From NCBI RefSeq assembly GCF_017837635.1, contig NZ_JAGJRS010000031.1, positions 81,049-145,048 on the forward strand: a stretch of DNA of 64,000 bases, given 5' to 3'. Both the position numbers and the translations under genes were made by a program. The DNA is from Frateuria flava. Its GTDB lineage: Bacteria > Pseudomonadota > Gammaproteobacteria > Xanthomonadales > Rhodanobacteraceae. Positions 1 through 12,028 of this stretch are shown here, piece by piece (within the stretch, counting starts at the first letter, position 1; each line of letters starts with the position of its first letter). Below the pieces are notes generated by a model. That model was not told where the DNA came from and searched no databases. It saw only the letters and a program-made list of their open reading frames with translations.

Positions 1-86
1 GAGGCTACCCCGGAGGCTGTGGTCGCGCCCAAGTGCGCTCGTACAAGGGTTCGTGCGGGCTGGGGCTCACACCACCGACGCGTGCG

Positions 87-1085
87 TCAGTCCGCCACCA
101 CGCAGCGGTTCTTGCCGCCGTCCTTGGCCCGGTATAGGGCCCGGTCGGCGGCCTGGATCATCGCCTCGTCGCTGGCCACCTGTGCGCTCCACGGCGCGAC
201 GCCGATGCTGGCGCTGACATGCGCCACGACAGGGCCCTGCGGCGACACCAGCGGATAGGGCTCGGCCAGGCTGGCGCCCAGTTCCTCGCAGCGGCGCAGC
301 AGCACCGGCAACGCCTGCATCTCGCCCACGATCAGCGCGAACTCGTCCCCGCCCAGCCGCGCGACCGTGTCGCCGACGCGCAGGTTGAGCTTCAGCCGCG
401 CGGCGATCGCCTGCAGCAGCGCGTCGCCGGCCGGATGGCCGTGGCGGTCGTTGATGCCCTTGAAGCCGTCGATGTCCAGCAGCACCAGCGCGAAGCCCGG
501 CCCACCCTCGATCGCATGACGCAGCGCGGCGCCCAGCCGGTCATGGAACAGCACGCGGTTGGGCAGGCCGGTCAGCATGTCGTGGGTCGCCTGGTGGCGC
601 ACCTGCGCCTCGACGCGCTCGCGCTCGGCGATCTCCTGCTGCAGCTGGTGGTTGCGTTCGGACAGCTCCTCCAGCGTCAGTTCCAGCTTCGCGCGCGCGG
701 CGTAGAGCTCCAGGAACACGCGCACCTTCGACTGCAGGATCACGTCGTTGATTGGCTTGGCGATGTAGTCCACCGCGCCGGAGCGGTAGCCCTTGAGCCG
801 GTTCAGGTCGTCCGCGTAGGCGGCGGTGACGAAGATGATCGGCGTCTCGTGCAGCTGATCGGCCTCGGTCAGCAGCGAGGCCACCTCGAAGCCATCCATG
901 TCCGGCATGTTGACGTCCAGCAGGATCAGCGCGAACTCGTGGTCCAGGCACAGCGCGAGCGCCTCGTTGCCGCTGCCGGCTTCGTACAGGTCCGCGCCGG
1001 CGTGGCCCAGCAGGCGGCGCATCGCCACCAGGTTGGCGGGGGTGTCGTCGACCACCAGGATCTTCGGTCGCGTCGTGTCGGTCAT
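87..1085 (-). CDS. Receiver-GGDEF diguanylate cyclase
   Basis: 332 aa. The N-terminal receiver (about residues 8-125) has the phospho-acceptor Asp in LLDVNMPDMDG. A short helical linker leads to a GGDEF domain (about 165-330) with an intact RLGGDEF loop, and an RVGD motif five residues before it matches the product-inhibition site of active cyclases. This PleD/WspR-type layout makes c-di-GMP from two GTP when phosphorylated, in the cytoplasm. It is the last gene of a four-gene operon; its ATG overlaps the stop of the CheB-like gene by 4 bp (ATGA), so the two are probably translationally coupled. The hybrid kinase upstream is the likely phosphodonor (inference). Family assignment is secure; the partner is not proven. 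Confidence 0.93.
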   Translation of the reverse strand: MTDTTRPKILVVDDTPANLVAMRRLLGHAGADLYEAGSGNEALALCLDHEFALILLDVNMPDMDGFEVASLLTEADQLHETPIIFVTAAYADDLNRLKGYRSGAVDYIAKPINDVILQSKVRVFLELYAARAKLELTLEELSERNHQLQQEIAERERVEAQVRHQATHDMLTGLPNRVLFHDRLGAALRHAIEGGPGFALVLLDIDGFKGINDRHGHPAGDALLQAIAARLKLNLRVGDTVARLGGDEFALIVGEMQALPVLLRRCEELGASLAEPYPLVSPQGPVVAHVSASIGVAPWSAQVASDEAMIQAADRALYRAKDGGKNRCVVAD

Positions 1086-1654
1086 GCGCAGTGGGCCAGT
1101 TCGTTGAGCAGCGGCGCGATGCGCGCCAGGGGCAGGCAGTGGTCGGCGCCGGCCTGGTCGAGCGCGGCCTGCGGCATCGTCGGTGCGAGCGCGTCGGCCG
1201 GGTCCTGCACGATCGCCAGGCCGCCGGCCTGGCGGATGCGCGCCAGGCCCTGTGCGCCGTCGGGGCTGGCGCCGGTCAGCATGACGCCGGCCAGACCCGC
1301 GCCATAGGCATCCGCGGCGCTTTCGAACAGTACGTCGATCGACGGGCGCGAATAGTGCACCGGTTCATCCACCGAATAGGCGAAGCAACGGTCGCGCTCG
1401 ATCAGCAGATGATAGCCGGGCGGGGCCAGGTGGATGATCCCGGCCTCCACCGGCCAGCGCTCGCGTGCTTCGCGCACCGGCAGCCGCGCGTGCCGCGCCA
1501 GCAGTGGCACGAGCAGGCCGGTACCCGGTTCGGCGCTGTGGCTGCACACGATCACCGGCAGCGGAAGCGGCGGCGTCAACGCGCGCAGCAGTGGCTTGAG
1601 CGCGCCCAGGCCGCCCGCCGAACAACCGATCACGACCGCCTCAAGCCTTGCCAT
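1082..1654 (-). CDS. CheB-type protein-glutamate methylesterase domain protein
   Basis: 190 aa, only the catalytic domain of CheB; the receiver found at the N-terminus of classical CheB is absent. The nucleophile Ser is in VIGCSAGGLGAL near the N-terminus, a candidate catalytic His is in CSHSAEPGTG, and the Asp is in MLTGASPDGA, as in the family triad. CheB removes methyl groups from, or deamidates, chemoreceptor glutamates. The start at MARLEAVVIG is chosen because the fold begins there and it overlaps the CheR-like stop by 14 bp. With no chemoreceptor, CheA or CheW nearby, the substrate may be something other than a classical receptor, perhaps the adjacent kinase (inference). Confidence 0.88.
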   Translation of the reverse strand: MARLEAVVIGCSAGGLGALKPLLRALTPPLPLPVIVCSHSAEPGTGLLVPLLARHARLPVREARERWPVEAGIIHLAPPGYHLLIERDRCFAYSVDEPVHYSRPSIDVLFESAADAYGAGLAGVMLTGASPDGAQGLARIRQAGGLAIVQDPADALAPTMPQAALDQAGADHCLPLARIAPLLNELAHCA

Positions 1655-2495
1655 CGGGCGCGGTAAACACGTTGCGGCGGTAGATGCGCAAGTTCGCGTC
1701 GAGCGCGGTGAAGTCCGCCCCACTGGGCGCGAATTCCAGGCTCTCGCGCAACCCGAGGCACAGGAAGCCGCCACGCACCAGGCTGTCGCGGAACAACCCC
1801 AGCACCCGGTCCTGCAGCGGGTTGGCGAAGTAGATCAGCACGTTGCGGCAGAGCACCAGCTGCGCCTCGCAGAACACCTTGTCGGTAACCAGGTTGTGGT
1901 TGGCGAAGCTGACGTTGCGGCGCAGGCGCTGGTCCAGCTTGATGAACTCGTAGCGCGCGCTGTAGTAGTCGGCCAGCGAGTGGCGCCCGCCGGCCTCCAG
2001 GTAGTTGCGCGACCACGCCTGCGCGGCGCGGGCGGGGTAGATGCCCTCCTGCGCGCGCCTGAGCGCGGCCGGGTTGAAGTCGGTGGCGTAGATCTGGCAG
2101 CGCTCGTAGAGCCCTTCCTCCTCCAGCAGGATGGCGAGCGAGTACACCTCCTGTCCGCTGGCGCAGCCGGCCTGCCAGATGTTGATGCGCGGCCACGAAG
2201 CGAGCAGCGGCAGCACCTGCTCGCGCAGCGCGCGGAACACCGGCGGATCGCGGAACATGTCCGACACCGGCACGGAGAGCCCTTCGATGACGGTGAACAC
2301 GAACTCCGGCTCGTGCAGCAGGCGACCGGTCAGCGCGCTGATCGTGCCGGTGCCGTGCGTCTGCACCAGCTGGCGCACGCGCCGGCGCAGCGACGCGGGC
2401 GCGTAATGGCCGAAGTCGTAGCCGTGGCGCTGGCGCAGGGCGCGCACGAACAACTCCAGTTCGATGTCCTCCAGCGCGGGATCGATCCGGTCCAT
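1641..2495 (-). CDS. CheR-type protein-glutamate O-methyltransferase
   Basis: 284 aa, the usual CheR length. The N-terminal helical domain includes YDFGHYAPASLRRRV, and the SAM-binding methyltransferase domain has NIWQAGCASGQEVYSLAI and the later VLCRNVLIYF motif typical of CheR. The enzyme transfers methyl groups from SAM to glutamate side chains of receptors. The start at MDRIDPALEDIE lies 10 bp after the hybrid kinase stop and matches the family N-terminus. Together with the CheB-like gene it forms a methylation/demethylation pair inside a kinase-GGDEF operon rather than a chemotaxis operon, as in other non-chemotaxis CheR-CheB-kinase sets. Confidence 0.92.
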   Translation of the reverse strand: MDRIDPALEDIELELFVRALRQRHGYDFGHYAPASLRRRVRQLVQTHGTGTISALTGRLLHEPEFVFTVIEGLSVPVSDMFRDPPVFRALREQVLPLLASWPRINIWQAGCASGQEVYSLAILLEEEGLYERCQIYATDFNPAALRRAQEGIYPARAAQAWSRNYLEAGGRHSLADYYSARYEFIKLDQRLRRNVSFANHNLVTDKVFCEAQLVLCRNVLIYFANPLQDRVLGLFRDSLVRGGFLCLGLRESLEFAPSGADFTALDANLRIYRRNVFTAPDGKA

Positions 2496-2505
2496 CGCGC
2501 GGCGC

Positions 2506-6150
<3,645 letters not shown>

Positions 6151-6227
6151 GCGGGTGTCGCCGTGGTTGCGGTGGCCGTGGGGTATCGCCGCCACGGCTC
6201 GCAGTGCCCGCCGACGACGGGACCAGA

Positions 6228-7163
6228 TTAGCTGCCCGCGGTGGGCAAGGGTAGGGAAGCGGCCACCGGTTCGACGCCCTGGCGACGCCAGCGCGGCGGC
6301 ACGATCAGTCCGCGCCGCAGGGCCACCGTCAGCAGCATGGCCGACACCAGCGAACACAGCACCAGGGCGATCACCGACGCCTCGGCACCGAACACGCCGC
6401 CGCTGAGCCAGTCCGGACCGCTACGGGTGGAGACCAGCCAGCCGTCCGCCTTGGTACCGGACACGGGAATGCCGTAGACCGTGCCCTGCATGAAGTTCCA
6501 GGCGGCGTGCAGGCCCATGCAGATCCACAGCGAGCGTGTGACCAGATAGAGCAGGCCGAACAGGATGCCGGCCTCGATGGCGATCGCCAGCCCCGCCCAC
6601 AGGGTCGCGCCCGGGTTGTTCAAGTGCACCGCCCCGAAGAACAGCGCCGAAACCAGCAAGGCAGCCCAGGTGCCCAGTCCCTCCTCGACGAGGCGGTAGA
6701 GCACGCCGCGGAACATGATCTCCTCGCCGATCCCGGCGCCCAGCCCCACCGTCAACGCGGCGAGCAACCAGTGCGCTTCGGGGTTGATGCCGACGATGTC
6801 ATAACTGCCGAGCAGCCAAAGGGCGCCGACGACGGCGCTGAACAGCAGCACGCCCGCCGCCAGGCCGAGTCCACCCTCTGGTGCGAGGCGGCGTAGCGCC
6901 AGCTCGCGCAGCGGCCGGCGCTCGACCAGCTTGACCATGGCCAGGTAAGCGAGCAGCGGACCCAGGGCGCGGAAGCCGAACTCGCGCAGGCCCTTGGCGA
7001 CCGGACTATCGGCCGGGCCATGCGGCAACAACCCGAACAGCATGCTGGCGGCCACCATCAGCGCGATGAAGAACACCAGCCGGGCCACCGGCGAGAACAC
7101 CAGCCAGCGCTGCCAGCGCGGGGCCTGGGCGGGTGTGACGAAAGCGAGGCGGTAGCCGTACAT
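6228..7163 (-). CDS. CPBP-family intramembrane metalloprotease (CAAX protease-like)
   Basis: 311 aa with about seven to eight hydrophobic helices. The family motifs are visible: GIGEEIMFRGVLYR (EExxxR), FGAVHLNN, and a final MGLHAAWNFMQG with the His/Asn motif. CPBP proteins are Abi/CAAX-protease-like membrane metalloproteases; bacterial members act in peptide maturation or stress signalling, and the substrate here is unknown. The start at MYGYRLAFVTP is set by a strong ribosome binding site (AGGGGGA, 6 nt before ATG). It lies between the signalling operon and prfC, with 77 bp to the kinase, and may be its own transcription unit. Confidence 0.88.
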   Translation of the reverse strand: MYGYRLAFVTPAQAPRWQRWLVFSPVARLVFFIALMVAASMLFGLLPHGPADSPVAKGLREFGFRALGPLLAYLAMVKLVERRPLRELALRRLAPEGGLGLAAGVLLFSAVVGALWLLGSYDIVGINPEAHWLLAALTVGLGAGIGEEIMFRGVLYRLVEEGLGTWAALLVSALFFGAVHLNNPGATLWAGLAIAIEAGILFGLLYLVTRSLWICMGLHAAWNFMQGTVYGIPVSGTKADGWLVSTRSGPDWLSGGVFGAEASVIALVLCSLVSAMLLTVALRRGLIVPPRWRRQGVEPVAASLPLPTAGS

Positions 7164-7242
7164 GGAATTCCCCCTGTGTGGACGGCGCACGCTAGCAGCG
7201 ACCGCGACGCCGTCCCAGTGGAGGAGGTCACGCCCCGCAAAC

Positions 7243-7269
7243 GCAGGAGCCCGCACGCGGGGCTCCTGC
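7243..7269 (-). terminator. Hairpin downstream of prfC, terminator-like
   Basis: A perfect 10-bp inverted repeat (GCAGGAGCCC / GGGCTCCTGC) with a 7-nt loop lies just after the prfC stop. On the minus strand it is followed only by GTTTGC, so the U-tract is weak. It resembles the other CAGGAGCCCGC palindromes in this window, so it could be a dispersed repeat acting as a weak terminator. Confidence 0.45.
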
Positions 7270-7277
7270 AGGCCGGT

Positions 7278-8879
7278 CTAGACCTCGACCGAGGCCGCGT
7301 GCTCGCGTGTCGCCGAGAAGCGCACTTTCGGCCAGCGCTCCTGCGCCAATTGCAGGTTGACCCGCGAAGGCGCCAGGTAGACCAGCTCGCCAGCCGCGTC
7401 GATCCCCAGGTTCATCGCGTTCTTCTCGCGGAACTCCTCCAGCATCTTCGGATCGTCGCAATGCACCCAGCGCGCGGTGGCCACGCCGACCGTGTCGAAC
7501 GAGGCATCCACGCCGTACTCGTCCTTCAGGCGGTAGGCCACCACGTCGAACTGCAGCACGCCGACCGCGCCCAGGACCAGGTCGTTGCTCATCAGCGGCC
7601 GGAAGAACTGCGTGGCGCCTTCCTCCGACAACTGCGCCAGGCCCTTCTGCAGGGCCTTCATCTTGAGCGGATCGCGCAGGCGCGCGCGTCGGAACAGTTC
7701 CGGCGCGAAGTTGGGGATGCCGGTGAACGACACCGGCTCGCCCTCGCTGAACGTATCGCCAATGGAAATGGTGCCGTGGTTGTGCAGGCCGATCACGTCG
7801 CCGGGGTAGGCACTCTCGACGATTTCGCGGTCGCTGGCCATGAAGGTCAGCGCATTGGCGATGCGCACGTCCTTGCCGGTGCGCGTCTGCACCATCTTCA
7901 TACCGGCGGTGTAGGTGCCCGAGCACACGCGCATGAAGGCCACGCGGTCGCGGTGCGCCGGGTCCATGTTGGCCTGGATCTTGAACACGAAGCCGGTGAG
8001 TTTCTCCTCCTCCGGCATCACCTCGCGGCCCAGCGTGCCGCGCGGGCGCGGACTGGGCGCGTGCTCGACGAAGAAGTCCAGCAGCAGCTGCACGCCGAAG
8101 TTGTTCACCGCCGAGCCGAAGAACACCGGGGTCAGTTTGCCGGCGAGGTAATCCTCCAGCACGAACGGGTTGGAGGCGCCCTGCACCAGCTCCAGCTCGT
8201 CCCGCAGTTCGGCCAGCATCTGGGCGCCGACCACTTCTTCCAGCCCGGGTGCATCCAGGCCCTTGAAGATGGTCGAGTCCTGGCGGGTGAAGTTCTTGCC
8301 CGGCTCGTAGACGTGCACCTCGTCCAGCAACAGGTGGTAGACGCCCTTCAGGCGCTTGCCCATGCCGATCGGCCAGGTCACCGGCGTGCAGGCGATGCCC
8401 AGCACCGACTCGACCTCGTCCAGCAGTTCGATCGGCGAGCGGCCCTCGCGGTCGAGCTTGTTGATGAAGGTCATGATCGGCGTGTCGCGCAGGCGGCAGA
8501 CCTCCATCAGCTTGATCGTGCGCTCCTCCACGCCCTTGGCGCAGTCGATCACCATCAGCGCCGAGTCCACCGCGGTGAGCACGCGGTAGGTGTCCTCGGA
8601 GAAGTCCGCGTGGCCTGGCGTGTCGAGCAGGTTGACGATCTTGCCCTCGTAGGGGAACTGCATCACCGAGGAGGTCACCGAGATGCCGCGCTCCTTTTCC
8701 AGCGCCATCCAGTCGGAGGTGGCGTGGCGCGCGGCCTTGCGGCCCTTGACCGAGCCGGCCATCTGGATCGCGCCGCCGAACAGCAGCAGCTTCTCGGTCA
8801 ACGTGGTCTTGCCCGCGTCAGGATGGCTGACGATGGCAAAGGTACGGCGGCGACGGGTTTCGGACAGATGCGTGGACAT
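7278..8879 (-). CDS. prfC: Peptide chain release factor 3
   Basis: 533 aa, full length for RF3. GTPase motifs are all present: [15 protein letters not shown] (P-loop), [11 protein letters not shown] (switch I), [14 protein letters not shown] (G3), NKLDRE (G4). The C-terminal region has the RF3 signature with [16 protein letters not shown]3 is a cytoplasmic translational GTPase that recycles RF1/RF2 from the ribosome after peptide release. The start at [12 protein letters not shown] matches the family N-terminus; the upstream open frame runs through a palindromic repeat and is not coding. No clear ribosome binding site precedes it. It appears monocistronic, with the repeat upstream and a hairpin downstream. 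Confidence 0.97.
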   Translation of the reverse strand: MSTHLSETRRRRTFAIVSHPDAGKTTLTEKLLLFGGAIQMAGSVKGRKAARHATSDWMALEKERGISVTSSVMQFPYEGKIVNLLDTPGHADFSEDTYRVLTAVDSALMVIDCAKGVEERTIKLMEVCRLRDTPIMTFINKLDREGRSPIELLDEVESVLGIACTPVTWPIGMGKRLKGVYHLLLDEVHVYEPGKNFTRQDSTIFKGLDAPGLEEVVGAQMLAELRDELELVQGASNPFVLEDYLAGKLTPVFFGSAVNNFGVQLLLDFFVEHAPSPRPRGTLGREVMPEEEKLTGFVFKIQANMDPAHRDRVAFMRVCSGTYTAGMKMVQTRTGKDVRIANALTFMASDREIVESAYPGDVIGLHNHGTISIGDTFSEGEPVSFTGIPNFAPELFRRARLRDPLKMKALQKGLAQLSEEGATQFFRPLMSNDLVLGAVGVLQFDVVAYRLKDEYGVDASFDTVGVATARWVHCDDPKMLEEFREKNAMNLGIDAAGELVYLAPSRVNLQLAQERWPKVRFSATREHAASVEV

Positions 8880-8929
8880 GCGGCGGGCAGGCTTTGTATG
8901 CGAACCGCCGATTGTACCGCGCCCAGGCG

Positions 8930-8968
8930 CCCTCTCCCCTGCGGGGAGTGGGTTGGGGTGAGGGCCGG
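8930..8968. repeat. Short palindromic intergenic repeat (family A)
   Basis: CCCTCTCCCCTGCGGGGAG followed by TGGGTTGGGGTGAGGG, one copy of the CCCTCTCC...GGAGAGGG palindrome that recurs across the window (for example near 10.6, 53.7 and 58.0 kb and in the array at 16.8-17.8 kb). It sits in the gap between prfC and the M24 peptidase gene. A degenerate partner-like stretch (CCCTTCCCCGGGGCGAGGG) lies close to 9035-9055. Confidence 0.75.
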
Positions 8969-9055
8969 GTCTTGCATGAGCTGTTACCGTGCGAGGGACA
9001 AAGGCTGCCTCCCCGGCGAGCCATCGCTCATCCGCCCCTTCCCCGGGGCGAGGGA

Positions 9056-9721
9056 TCAATCCGCTCCGGGCGCGACCAGCAGATCCTCGAAGAACGCTCC
9101 GTACGGCTTGGTCGGATGGGCGATCTGGATCTCGAGCACCCACAGCCCGGGCGAGGGTGCGCCCTCCAGCGTGCCGAGGTCGCCGCCCTTGTGCACCGAG
9201 TGCGGGTAGTCGCCCAGCCGGTGGCCCTTGATCGCGTGGTTGAAGCGCCAGCCCATCGCCTGCGCCCGCTCCGATGCGACGTCATAGAGCGCCCGGCCGC
9301 TCAACCCGTCGTTGCGCCAGGCGCAGGCGACCTCGTCGAACAGGCTGCGGGCGGCACTCGCGCACGCCGTCAGTGCCGGCGCATCGCCAACGGCGAAGGT
9401 GTCCCCGACGTCGCCTTCGTGGCCGTCGAACACCAGGCCCAGGTCGATGAAGTAGATGTCGTTCTCGCCCAGTCGCACGTCCGGGTGGGAGCGCTGCCGG
9501 TAGGTCTTGGTCGTGTTGGCGCCGATGCGGATGATCGGCGGATGCCACAGGCGTTGCACGCTGTGCGCCGTGAAAATGTCCGCCGCCATCGCCTTGGCCT
9601 CGGCCTCGTCGATACCCGGCTGCATGCGCTGGCGGATGTCCTGCAGGACCGCCCAGCTGCGCTCGCGGGCGCGCTGCATCAGCATCGCGTCGTAGCGCCG
9701 ACCGACGGCTTCGCGGTTCAT
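9056..9721 (-). CDS. M24-family metallopeptidase-like protein
   Basis: 221 aa, shorter than most prolidases (pita-bread catalytic domain only, no N-terminal domain). Likely metal ligands appear in the family order: Asp in [11 protein letters not shown], Asp in EGDVGDTF, His in [12 protein letters not shown], Glu in WVLEIQIA and Glu near the C-terminus in [12 protein letters not shown]24 enzymes are aminopeptidases, Xaa-Pro dipeptidases or creatinase-like hydrolases. Its ATG overlaps the stop of the upstream 2OG-dioxygenase gene by 4 bp, so the two probably work together. The substrate is unknown; a peptide or amide bearing a hydroxylated residue is one possibility (inference). Confidence 0.85.
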   Translation of the reverse strand: MNREAVGRRYDAMLMQRARERSWAVLQDIRQRMQPGIDEAEAKAMAADIFTAHSVQRLWHPPIIRIGANTTKTYRQRSHPDVRLGENDIYFIDLGLVFDGHEGDVGDTFAVGDAPALTACASAARSLFDEVACAWRNDGLSGRALYDVASERAQAMGWRFNHAIKGHRLGDYPHSVHKGGDLGTLEGAPSPGLWVLEIQIAHPTKPYGAFFEDLLVAPGAD

Positions 9722-10437
9722 GCGCGGCTCCGCGCGGCATCGCGGAAGGTCACCACCAGCACGTCACGGTGCGCCGGCTGGGTGGGATCGAGAGGGGTGA
9801 CCGCGGTAACCCCGTGGAACACGCGTGCGTCGTCCACCAGCGCCGCGTCGAACGGTCGGGTGAGGGTGAAGCTGCCGAGCAGCCGGCCGTCGGCGGCGTG
9901 GATGGTGGTGGTGCCGCTTTCGATGTTGCTGCGGTCGATGAGCAGCACGAGCACGAAGTCCACGCCGTCGCGGTGCACGCCTTCGGGCGTGGGCTCGCCC
10001 GCTTCGTCGGCGCGTGCCTCGATGCGGAACTGGTGGACCTCCACGCGCCAGCGCGCCACGTCCGGGGCGAGCGCGCCGAAGCAGTCATGGCAGAACCCGA
10101 TGATGCGACGGAGGCTCGGCCCGTCGGCGGTGACGGGCTCGAACCAGCGCTCGATGTCGCCCTGCAGGGTGTTGTAGGTCTTGCTCTGGTAGTGCGGCTG
10201 ATGCGCCTCGCGACAGACACCCCCCGCATCGGCCGAGAAAGTCGCGTGGCGGCGACGGCGGTGGCGGCCGGTGGAGGCCAGGTAGGCGTCCGGGGCCAGC
10301 TCGTTCCAGCTGGCGGTGAACGCGGCCCAGTCGGGCAGGGCGTGCGCGTCGAGCAGCACCTGCATCGGGCCGGCGGCAACGAAGGCGAAGCCGTCCTGGC
10401 GGAGCTGGTCGTGCAGCGCGGGGAGTGCGGCGGTCAT
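9718..10437 (-). CDS. 2OG-Fe(II) dioxygenase family protein (PF10014-like)
   Basis: 239 aa. It matches the 2OG-Fe_dioxy family that includes bacterial L-isoleucine 4-hydroxylase. The iron-binding triad is seen as VHRDGVD (H-x-D) and the distal His in ARVFHGVT; a 2-oxoglutarate-binding Arg follows in HRDVLVVTFRD. Also visible is HYQSKTYNTLQGDIERWFEP. The family hydroxylates free aliphatic amino acids using O2 and 2-oxoglutarate in the cytoplasm. It is the first gene of a two-gene unit with the M24 peptidase (4-bp ATGA overlap). The gene upstream, beyond a repeat-rich gap, is the divergent met operon. The amino-acid substrate cannot be read from the sequence. Confidence 0.85.
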   Translation of the reverse strand: MTAALPALHDQLRQDGFAFVAAGPMQVLLDAHALPDWAAFTASWNELAPDAYLASTGRHRRRRHATFSADAGGVCREAHQPHYQSKTYNTLQGDIERWFEPVTADGPSLRRIIGFCHDCFGALAPDVARWRVEVHQFRIEARADEAGEPTPEGVHRDGVDFVLVLLIDRSNIESGTTTIHAADGRLLGSFTLTRPFDAALVDDARVFHGVTAVTPLDPTQPAHRDVLVVTFRDAARSRA

Positions 10438-10496
10438 GGCTGGGATGGCGGGGAGGGGGCATCAGGATACGCCCGATCTGAACGCCCGTTCCCTCA

Positions 10497-10713
10497 GCCA
10501 TCATCATGCCGCGATCCGGAGCCCTCTCGCCTCGGCCATCAGCACGCCGCGATCCGAAGCCCTCTCCCCGCCGGGGAGAGGGTTGGGTGAGGGGTCGGGG
10601 CTCGCGGGGAGGCTTGCCCGTGCGGCGTGCATGGTTTCGTTTGTCGCTCTGTAGCTGGGCTACCGCAAGAGTGGCCCCTCACCCCAGCCCTCTCCCCGGA
10701 GGGGAGAGGGAGC
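10497..10713. repeat. Repeat cluster: local 38-bp duplication plus inverted family A pair
   Basis: A segment beginning GCCATCA and running through CGCGATCCGGAGCCCTCT (from 10497) is repeated with changes 38 bp later (from 10535). A full CCCTCTCCCC-GGGGAGAGGG palindrome follows at about 10560-10600, and an oppositely oriented copy (CCCCTCACCCCAGCCCTCTCC) lies at about 10675-10713. The cluster separates the divergent dioxygenase and met transcription units. No gene is visible here. Confidence 0.7.
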
Positions 10714-10762
10714 AGGTCGTGGCGACAATCTGCATAAGGCCATCCAGACGTCTAAACGTCTA

Positions 10763-10792
10763 TTGACACGGGTTACTGTCAGGTCCCAGAAT
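10763..10792 (+). promoter_or_regulatory. Predicted sigma-70 promoter of the met operon
   Basis: A consensus -35 hexamer TTGACA (10763-10768) is followed after 18 bp by CAGAAT (10787-10792, four of six matches). The implied start site, about 10799, is exactly where the SAM-I riboswitch aptamer begins, which supports the call. Confidence 0.6.
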
Positions 10793-10798
10793 CATCCC

Positions 10799-10911
10799 AC
10801 TCATCGAGACCGGCGGAGGGATAGGCCCTTTGATGCCGGGGCAACCTGCGGGAAGCGTTCCCGCGACGGTGCCAATTCCTGCGGGGCGCTGGTCGCCACC
10901 GAGAGATGGGC
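10799..10911 (+). promoter_or_regulatory. SAM-I riboswitch (S-box) controlling metX-metB-hom
   Basis: The S-box core is recognisable in order: P1 5' strand CTCATC, CGGAGGGA, GGCCC, TGATGCCGGGGCAACC, then GGTGCCAATTCCTGC and GAGAGATGGG, whose GATGGG closes P1 with CTCATC. Pseudoknot and K-turn elements are in the expected places. SAM binding should lower met expression. About 80 nt separate the aptamer from the metX start at 10994. I see no strong U-tract terminator in that segment, so control at translation initiation is more likely than termination (inference). A SAM-I element before a met operon is known in Xanthomonas campestris. Confidence 0.93.
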
Positions 10912-10993
10912 GTGATTCGTCGCCGACGTCATATCGCCGGCGAGGGGTGGCGGCCTTTTCCGGTTCCCGCGGGCGATGCCCACGGAGAACCGC

Positions 10994-12007
10994 ATGACCG
11001 CCCAGCCGCTGCCCCTGCCCGCCTCGCCCGCCGCCGTTCCGCCGCGCGTGGATGCCCGCATGGGTGGCCTCACCGCGCAGCGCAGCACCCGCCGGCTGAC
11101 GCTTTCCCCGAAGTACGGCCACGGCGCGCGCGACGTCGACGTGCGCTATCTCTGGTGTGGCGCGGCCGATGCACCGACCGTCATCGTGCAGGGCGGCATT
11201 TCCGCCAGCCGGGACGTCACCGCTTTCGACGGCGCGTCCGGCTGGTGGCAGGCGCTGGTCGGCGCCGGCGCTGCCATCGACCTCGACCATTACCGCGTGC
11301 TGTCGATCGACTGGCTGGCGCCCGCCGAGCTGGGAATCGAGGCGGTTTCCAGCGAAGACCAGGCCGACGCGCTGGCCGCCCTGCTGGAGTCGCTCGGGAT
11401 CCATCGCGCGCATGCCTTCGTCGGTGCCTCCTACGGCGCGATGGTGACGCTGGCCTTTGCCGCGCGCCATCCGCGTGCGCTGGACCGGCTGGTCGTGCTG
11501 GCCGGCGCGCATCGCCCGCATCCGCTGGCCTCCGCCCAGCGCAGCGTGCAACGCGGCATCGTGCGGCTCGGGCTGGCCAGCGGCCGGGCTGACGAAGCCC
11601 TCGGCCTGGCGCGCCAGCTTGCGGTCACCACCTACCGCAGTCGCGAGGAGTTCGGCCGCCGCTTCGCCGGCGCGCCGGAGTTCCGGGACGGCCGCTTCCG
11701 CCTGCCGGTGGAGGACTACCTGGAACACCAGGGTCGCCGCTTCGTCGAGCGCTTCGACGCCGAGCGCTTCCTCGCCCTGTCCGAGTCGATCGACCTGCAC
11801 GACGTCACCCCCGAGCGCATCCCCACTCCCGCCACGCTGGTCGGTTTCGCCTCCGACCTGCTGGTGCCGCTGGCCGACCTGTGTGAGCTGCAGCGGCGCC
11901 TGCATGGCCCCGCCACGCTGGAAGTCCTGCAGTCGCCCTACGGGCACGACGGCTGCCTCAAGGAAACCCACCAGCTCGCGCCGCTGCTGCGCGCCGCGCT
12001 GGCCTGA
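10994..12007 (+). CDS. metX: Homoserine O-acyltransferase (MetX-type)
   Basis: 337 aa alpha/beta-hydrolase of the MetX family, somewhat shorter than the typical 370 aa. VIVQGGISASRDV forms the N-terminal oxyanion region, the nucleophile is in VGASYGAMVTLAFA (family form usually G-x-S-M-G-G, so this elbow is divergent), and the catalytic His is in SPYGHDGCLKETHQ. It activates homoserine with acetyl- or succinyl-CoA for methionine synthesis; relatives in this order are reported to prefer succinyl-CoA, which fits the metB next door. The start at MTAQPLPLP is chosen for GGAG six bases upstream, over an ATG 18 bp earlier. First gene of the riboswitch-controlled operon. Confidence 0.9.
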   Translation: MTAQPLPLPASPAAVPPRVDARMGGLTAQRSTRRLTLSPKYGHGARDVDVRYLWCGAADAPTVIVQGGISASRDVTAFDGASGWWQALVGAGAAIDLDHYRVLSIDWLAPAELGIEAVSSEDQADALAALLESLGIHRAHAFVGASYGAMVTLAFAARHPRALDRLVVLAGAHRPHPLASAQRSVQRGIVRLGLASGRADEALGLARQLAVTTYRSREEFGRRFAGAPEFRDGRFRLPVEDYLEHQGRRFVERFDAERFLALSESIDLHDVTPERIPTPATLVGFASDLLVPLADLCELQRRLHGPATLEVLQSPYGHDGCLKETHQLAPLLRAALA

Positions 12008-12028
12008 ACACCCAACGGAGCAACCTCC

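Noticed and set aside
19..258. 79-aa plus-strand frame at the window start
   Set aside because: Antisense to the GGDEF gene, no family or ribosome binding site.
7020..9209. Long plus-strand frame opposite prfC
   Set aside because: His/Gln/Arg-rich antisense translation typical of high-GC genes; prfC on the other strand has full family motifs.
10906..11592. Frame starting before metX and running in another phase
   Set aside because: It is the alternative-phase shadow of metX and crosses the riboswitch; metX itself matches its family.
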